From Rhodobacterales bacterium CG2_30_65_12 (GTDB lineage Bacteria; Pseudomonadota; Alphaproteobacteria; Rhodobacterales; Rhodobacteraceae), in NCBI GenBank assembly GCA_001873585.1, contig MNZL01000049.1, positions 1-16,825 of the forward strand: a DNA stretch of 16,825 bases, in the 5' to 3' direction. The notes under the pieces are model-generated. The model ran no database searches. It was not told where the DNA came from and was given only the letters and a program-made list of their open reading frames with translations. This document shows positions 13,480 through 16,825 of the stretch, piece after piece. How positions within the stretch are numbered: the first letter of the stretch is position 1; each line of letters begins with the position of its first letter. The position numbers and the translations under genes are program-made.

Positions 13480-14580
13480 ATGAATCGCCGCGCCTTCCTT
13501 TCGCTCACGTCGACGCTCGCGCTCACGGCCTGCGCCGGCGGCGCGCGCGTGGTGTCGATCAACGAGGTCAACCGGGCCGGCGGATCGGTGGTGCCAATTC
13601 TCGTAGTCTCAAGCCGCAACATTCAGGCCGATGGCTCGCTGGGTTCGGCGCGTGGCGAAGGGCTTTCATTCGGCCGTTACGACGTGAGCGTGCCCCCCAA
13701 CCGCAAACTCGGCAGCGTAACGCTTTCACGATTCCGCGTGAATCCGCGCAAGGATTTCGCAACGATCAACAACGAGATTTTCAACTCCGAATCGACCTTC
13801 CGCAGCCAGCTTAAGGCGCAGCTTCTAAGCCGCCCGGCGGGCCGGCGCAATGCCGTCGTGTTCGTGCATGGCTACAACACCGGCTATGAAGACGGGCTTT
13901 TCCGGTTCGCGCAGTTCTACAACGACGTGGAGCTGGATGATGTGCCCGTGCATTACTCTTGGCCCAGCGCCGAAAAGCTGCTGCGCTATGGCTACGACCG
14001 CGATTCGATGCTCTATGCCCGCGACGGGTTCGAGGCGCTGTTGCGCAGTGTGATCGCAGCCGGGGCCGAAAAGGTGCTGATCGTCGGGCATTCGATGGGC
14101 TCGATGCTGATCATGGAAACCCTGCGCGAGATCGCCATCGCCGGCGACAGCGCCATGCTGAACCGGATTGGCGGGGTGATCCTCGTCTCTCCTGATATCG
14201 ACATCGACGTGTTTCGTGCGCAGGCGCGCCGGATCGGCACCTTGCCGAAGCCCTTCGTGATATTCTCGTCAAAACGCGACCGGGTGCTGGCTTTTGCCGC
14301 CAACGAGATCTACGGCAACGACCGCGTGGGCGCGCTGCAGCTTGATGGCGCGCTGTCCGACCTTGACGTGAACGTGATCGACGTGACGGAATACTCCAGA
14401 GGCGTGCTCAACCACTCCACCGCTATTACCTCACCCGCCTACCTCAAGATCATCGGCAACATGCGCGGCTTTGCCGGCAGCTTCGATGGTTCCTTTGGCG
14501 CGCTGGGCAACGAGGTGCCGGACGCAATCATCGCGGTAGACGATCCCGACCACATCCGCGTCGGCCATGTTCCGTTCTAA
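13480..14580 (+). CDS. Lipoprotein alpha/beta hydrolase (DUF900 type)
   Basis: A 366-residue predicted lipoprotein. The N-terminus MNRRAFLSLTSTLALTACAG carries an Arg-Arg start, a hydrophobic core and the lipobox LTAC with C18 as the lipidation site, so the enzyme should be tethered in the periplasm or at the outer membrane. The body is an alpha/beta hydrolase of the DUF900 group: NAVVFVHGYNTGYEDGLFRF (124-143), VPVHYSWPS (155-163), and the nucleophile elbow VGHSMGSMLI (202-211) with S205. Candidate acid residues are D239 (SPDIDID) or D267 (SSKRDRVL); the probable catalytic histidine is H312 (LNHST). Substrate unknown. It follows the MFS gene after 89 bases. The stop interlocks with that of the Smr gene (CTAA, 14577-14580). 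Confidence 0.9.
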   Translation: MNRRAFLSLTSTLALTACAGGARVVSINEVNRAGGSVVPILVVSSRNIQADGSLGSARGEGLSFGRYDVSVPPNRKLGSVTLSRFRVNPRKDFATINNEIFNSESTFRSQLKAQLLSRPAGRRNAVVFVHGYNTGYEDGLFRFAQFYNDVELDDVPVHYSWPSAEKLLRYGYDRDSMLYARDGFEALLRSVIAAGAEKVLIVGHSMGSMLIMETLREIAIAGDSAMLNRIGGVILVSPDIDIDVFRAQARRIGTLPKPFVIFSSKRDRVLAFAANEIYGNDRVGALQLDGALSDLDVNVIDVTEYSRGVLNHSTAITSPAYLKIIGNMRGFAGSFDGSFGALGNEVPDAIIAVDDPDHIRVGHVPF

Positions 14581-15164
14581 CGCGCGCGCCTGAGGTAAAC
14601 GTAATAGGCCCCCTCACCACCATGGCGCAGGTGCGCCTCGACGATTTGCAGCACATGCGGCTTCAGAGGCGCGACCCCCAGCCAATGCGGCACCTGGTGG
14701 CGCAGCACACCGTGGCGCTCGGGAATCGGCCCATAATCGGGCCTGGTCTTGCCCTTGCCGGTAATCACCAGCACCAGCCTGCGCCCACCCGCCACCGCTT
14801 CGAGGATGAAGCGGGTAAGCGCGGGATGGGCCTGGGCGGTGGTCATCCCGTGCAAATCAATCCGCGCCTCCGGCACAAGGCGGCCTTTCTTGAGCCGGGC
14901 GAAGCGCTTGCGGTCCATCGCCAGCGGCTCATTGGCGATCTGCTCGGTGATGTTGGGGGCGAAGTCGTAGTGCGCCGGTCCGGGCTTGGCAGCCTCGCCC
15001 ACGCGAAAGCGAGGCACAGGCGAATAATGCGGTTTTGGCTTCGTTAGAGCCGGTTTTTCCACCAGCAGCGGGCGATCGGGGTGCATCGGCGCAGCCCGTT
15101 CGACCACCTTTTGCCAAAGGTCAATCTCGTCCGGGCGCAGGCTGCGCGGCTTGCGGCGGGCCAT
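14577..15164 (-). CDS. Smr-domain protein
   Basis: A 195-residue protein. The C-terminal Smr domain (about 98-195) shows EARIDLHGMTTAQAHPAL near 98-115, RRLVLVITGKGKT near 127-139, GVLRHQVPHWL near 151-161, and the terminal GGEGAYYVYLRR. The LDLHG-like and T-G-K-G motifs mark the family, found in MutS2 tails and stand-alone nucleases. Stand-alone members such as E. coli SmrB cleave mRNA at collided ribosomes; whether this one does is unknown. The first 95 residues are basic and Pro-rich, with ADEIDLW-like RPDEIDLWQKV near 10-20, common in proteobacterial Smr proteins. ATG at 15164 is 4 bases after the mltA stop, so the genes are coupled. Confidence 0.93.
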   Translation of the reverse strand: MARRKPRSLRPDEIDLWQKVVERAAPMHPDRPLLVEKPALTKPKPHYSPVPRFRVGEAAKPGPAHYDFAPNITEQIANEPLAMDRKRFARLKKGRLVPEARIDLHGMTTAQAHPALTRFILEAVAGGRRLVLVITGKGKTRPDYGPIPERHGVLRHQVPHWLGVAPLKPHVLQIVEAHLRHGGEGAYYVYLRRAR

Positions 15165-15168
15165 CGGC

Positions 15169-16212
15169 TCAGCCTTCCGGCTTCAGGGCATAGGCGCGCT
15201 GGATCGGCAAGATCGCAACCATCCGGCCCGTGTCGCGCACCTGCCCGGCAAGCCGCCCGGCCTCATTACCGGTGCCGAAAAAAATATCGGCCCGCTGCGC
15301 GCCCTTGATCCGCGAGCCGGTATCCTGCGCCACCATAAGCCGGTCAAACGGGTGTTTTCCCCGCTTTTCAAGCCAGACCGGCGCCCCGAGCGGGGTATAT
15401 TCGGGGTCCACCGCGAGCGTGCGATGCGCGGTGATCGAGCGGTTCATCGCGCCGAGCGGTCCTCGGTCTGCCGGCACCTGGCCGACCTCGCGGAAGAAAA
15501 CGTAAGACGGATTGCTCAGCAGCAGATCGGCCCCCTCCGCCGGGTTGCGCCGGACCCACGAGCGAATCACCGGGGCCGAAACCTGGTTCCGGTCATAGAC
15601 CCCACGGCGCACCAGCTCGTCACCGAGCGAGCTATAGCTATGCCCGTTCGACCCGCCATAACCGAGGCGGATAACCGACCCATCCGCCAGCCGGATCCGG
15701 CCCGACCCCTGGATCTGCAAAAATTGCAGCTCCACCGGGTTTTCGACCCAGGCTATTTCCAGGCCCCGGCCCTTCAGGGCATCGCCGGTTTCGATCTCTT
15801 CGCGGGTGAGCCAGAGCGTTCCCGGCACCAGCTCAGGGGGCTTGCGATAAACCGGCACCGCAAACCGCGCGGAGCGCTGGCGCGCGCCAAGAATTTCCGG
15901 TTCATAATAGGCGGTGAACAACGGATCAGCGCCGTCTTCAATCAGCACCGGGCGAAAGAACAACTCGAAGAATTGCCGGGCGGGGCCGGCATGGGCTGCG
16001 CCGAGGTTGCAGATCGGCTGCCATTGCGGATCGTCGAGAATGGCGCAGGTTTCGAGAAAAACGGTGAGCGCCGCAGCGTGGTCGTCGTTTTCCCAACCCG
16101 TGAGGTCGTCGAACGAAAGGATCGTTACCTTTGCCTCATCAAGCCCCGCCGCCGCAGCAGGCCCGGCCAGGGCCAGAGCCAGGATCAGGGCGCGCGCTGC
16201 GAGGCCGCCCAC
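15169..16212 (-). CDS. mltA: Membrane-bound lytic murein transglycosylase A (MltA)
   Basis: A 347-residue peptidoglycan-cleaving enzyme producing 1,6-anhydromuropeptides. A Sec signal peptide is visible (MGGLAARALILALALAGPAA, cleavage expected after the Ala run near 22). No lipobox cysteine is present, so unlike E. coli MltA it is probably soluble in the periplasm or held by other means. LFTAYYEPEILGARQRS (98-114) opens the MltA domain, and QIQGSGRIRLADGS (166-179) follows. The C-terminal 3D domain has AQDTGSRIKGAQRADIFFGT (295-314), where D309 is the likely catalytic acid by family comparison and D297 is also conserved. The start is a GTG at 16212, one base after the stop of the Tim44-like gene; no strong ribosome-binding site is seen, suggesting coupling. 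Confidence 0.95.
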   Translation of the reverse strand: MGGLAARALILALALAGPAAAAGLDEAKVTILSFDDLTGWENDDHAAALTVFLETCAILDDPQWQPICNLGAAHAGPARQFFELFFRPVLIEDGADPLFTAYYEPEILGARQRSARFAVPVYRKPPELVPGTLWLTREEIETGDALKGRGLEIAWVENPVELQFLQIQGSGRIRLADGSVIRLGYGGSNGHSYSSLGDELVRRGVYDRNQVSAPVIRSWVRRNPAEGADLLLSNPSYVFFREVGQVPADRGPLGAMNRSITAHRTLAVDPEYTPLGAPVWLEKRGKHPFDRLMVAQDTGSRIKGAQRADIFFGTGNEAGRLAGQVRDTGRMVAILPIQRAYALKPEG

Positions 16213-16213
16213 G

Positions 16214-16825
16214 TTATTCGCCCGTGGCGACGAGCTGCCAGTTGGGGTTGTCCGAGCCCATTACGCGGCCAAAACTCCAGATGTCCTTCTGCCGCTTCAC
16301 TTCTTTCGGATTTCCCTCAACGATTTCGCCCGACTTGTCGCGCACCACCGAGGTTTGCTCGCCGACGAAACGCACGGTGATTTCGCCCTCCCGGGTTTTG
16401 GGATCATACTCGGCATTGACCAATTTCAACTCGCGCAGACCGATAAAATCAGCGTCGATGCTGAGGCCCTTGGCGGTGCGGTCTTCGACCACGGTGGCGA
16501 AGCTTTCATAAACGTCATCGGAGAGGAAAGGCCGGATCTTGGCAAGGTCGCCGCCCTCGAAGGCCATCAGGATCATCTCGTAGGCACCGCGTGCGCCACC
16601 GAGAAACTCGCCAACGTGAAACGAGGGTTCGGCCGCCTTCATAGCTGCGAGCGCGGCGGCGGCGGCGCTGCCCTCCTCGACGTGATCGGTAATGTCGGGA
16701 TCCGCGCCGCCTTCGATTACTTCGAACCGGTCTCGCCGCGCAGCGCGGTCGTCAGCCTGGCGGATAACCGCCGGCTTCTCGAACCCTTCCCGGGTGCCGA
16801 GCACATTGCGCAGCCGCAGGATGAG
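16214..16825 (-). CDS. Tim44-like domain protein (5' end outside window)
   Basis: 203 residues are visible and the start lies beyond the right edge. The first visible residues LILRLRNVLGTREGFEKP are the end of an N-terminal membrane segment and the following conserved block of alphaproteobacterial Tim44-like (TimA) proteins. After a variable acidic/Ala-rich linker, the Tim44 domain runs from about FLGGARGAYEMILMAFEGGD to the end, with LRPFLSDDVYESF-type IRPFLSDDVYESFATVVED, and KDIWSFGRVMGSDNPNWQLV near the C-terminus. The family is related to the C-terminal domain of mitochondrial Tim44 and is expected at the inner membrane; the bacterial function is poorly defined. First visible gene of the tim44-mltA-smr run. 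An internal GTG at 16804 is not the true start. Confidence 0.93.
   Translation of the reverse strand, partial: LILRLRNVLGTREGFEKPAVIRQADDRAARRDRFEVIEGGADPDITDHVEEGSAAAAALAAMKAAEPSFHVGEFLGGARGAYEMILMAFEGGDLAKIRPFLSDDVYESFATVVEDRTAKGLSIDADFIGLRELKLVNAEYDPKTREGEITVRFVGEQTSVVRDKSGEIVEGNPKEVKRQKDIWSFGRVMGSDNPNWQLVATGE

Noticed and set aside
1..16825. Mobile elements, CRISPR arrays, tRNA/rRNA genes, prophage or defence islands.
   Set aside because: No transposase, integrase, regular repeat array, or RNA gene was recognised on either strand; nearly all DNA is accounted for by core genes.

Overview
The window looks like a chromosomal housekeeping segment of an alphaproteobacterium, most likely of the Rhodobacterales/Rhodobacteraceae. 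It is GC-rich and densely coded. The content fits that group: a YlxR protein carrying an L7Ae-like domain, NusA with two C-terminal helix-hairpin-helix repeats, HslV with a short propeptide, an NDUFAF5-type complex I assembly protein, and a Tim44-like/MltA/Smr run. The lineage is inferred from protein content and gene order, not from a marker alignment. No rRNA, tRNA, CRISPR array, insertion sequence, prophage or clear foreign island was seen, and no stretch over 300 bases lacks a gene.

Left part (1-4237, all minus strand): the translation operon rimP-nusA-ylxR-infB, with infB cut by the window edge, preceded by its own promoter and a leader with two hairpins. The second hairpin is a textbook intrinsic terminator placed just before the rimP ribosome-binding site, which makes attenuation plausible. 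Upstream lies pip (proline iminopeptidase), divergent from ubiG (ubiquinone/ubiquinol O-methyltransferase, plus strand).

Middle (5035-10270): a minus-strand operon comF - glutaredoxin - Nit-type amidase - MarR regulator faces ubiG tail to tail. Divergent from comF is an NDUFAF5-like protein lacking the usual glycine-rich SAM motif, followed on the plus strand by hemH (ferrochelatase). Facing hemH is an uncharacterised gene with a weak resemblance to capsule-type GT-B glycosyltransferases. UbiG, the NDUFAF5-like protein and HemH all serve respiration (quinone, complex I, haem).

Right part (10271-16825): hslV-hslU (ATP-dependent protease, with a convincing promoter), an MFS transporter, and a lipoprotein alpha/beta hydrolase, all on the plus strand. 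These meet a tightly packed minus-strand operon encoding a Tim44-like protein (5' end outside the window), the lytic transglycosylase MltA and an Smr-domain protein.

The window is mostly conserved core genome and I found no obviously new multi-gene system. The items most worth a second look are the rimP leader, the SAM-motif-less NDUFAF5 homologue, the orphan gene at 9257-10174, the palindrome between hslU and the MFS gene, and two convergent gene pairs whose stop codons interlock in the same CTAA tetranucleotide.
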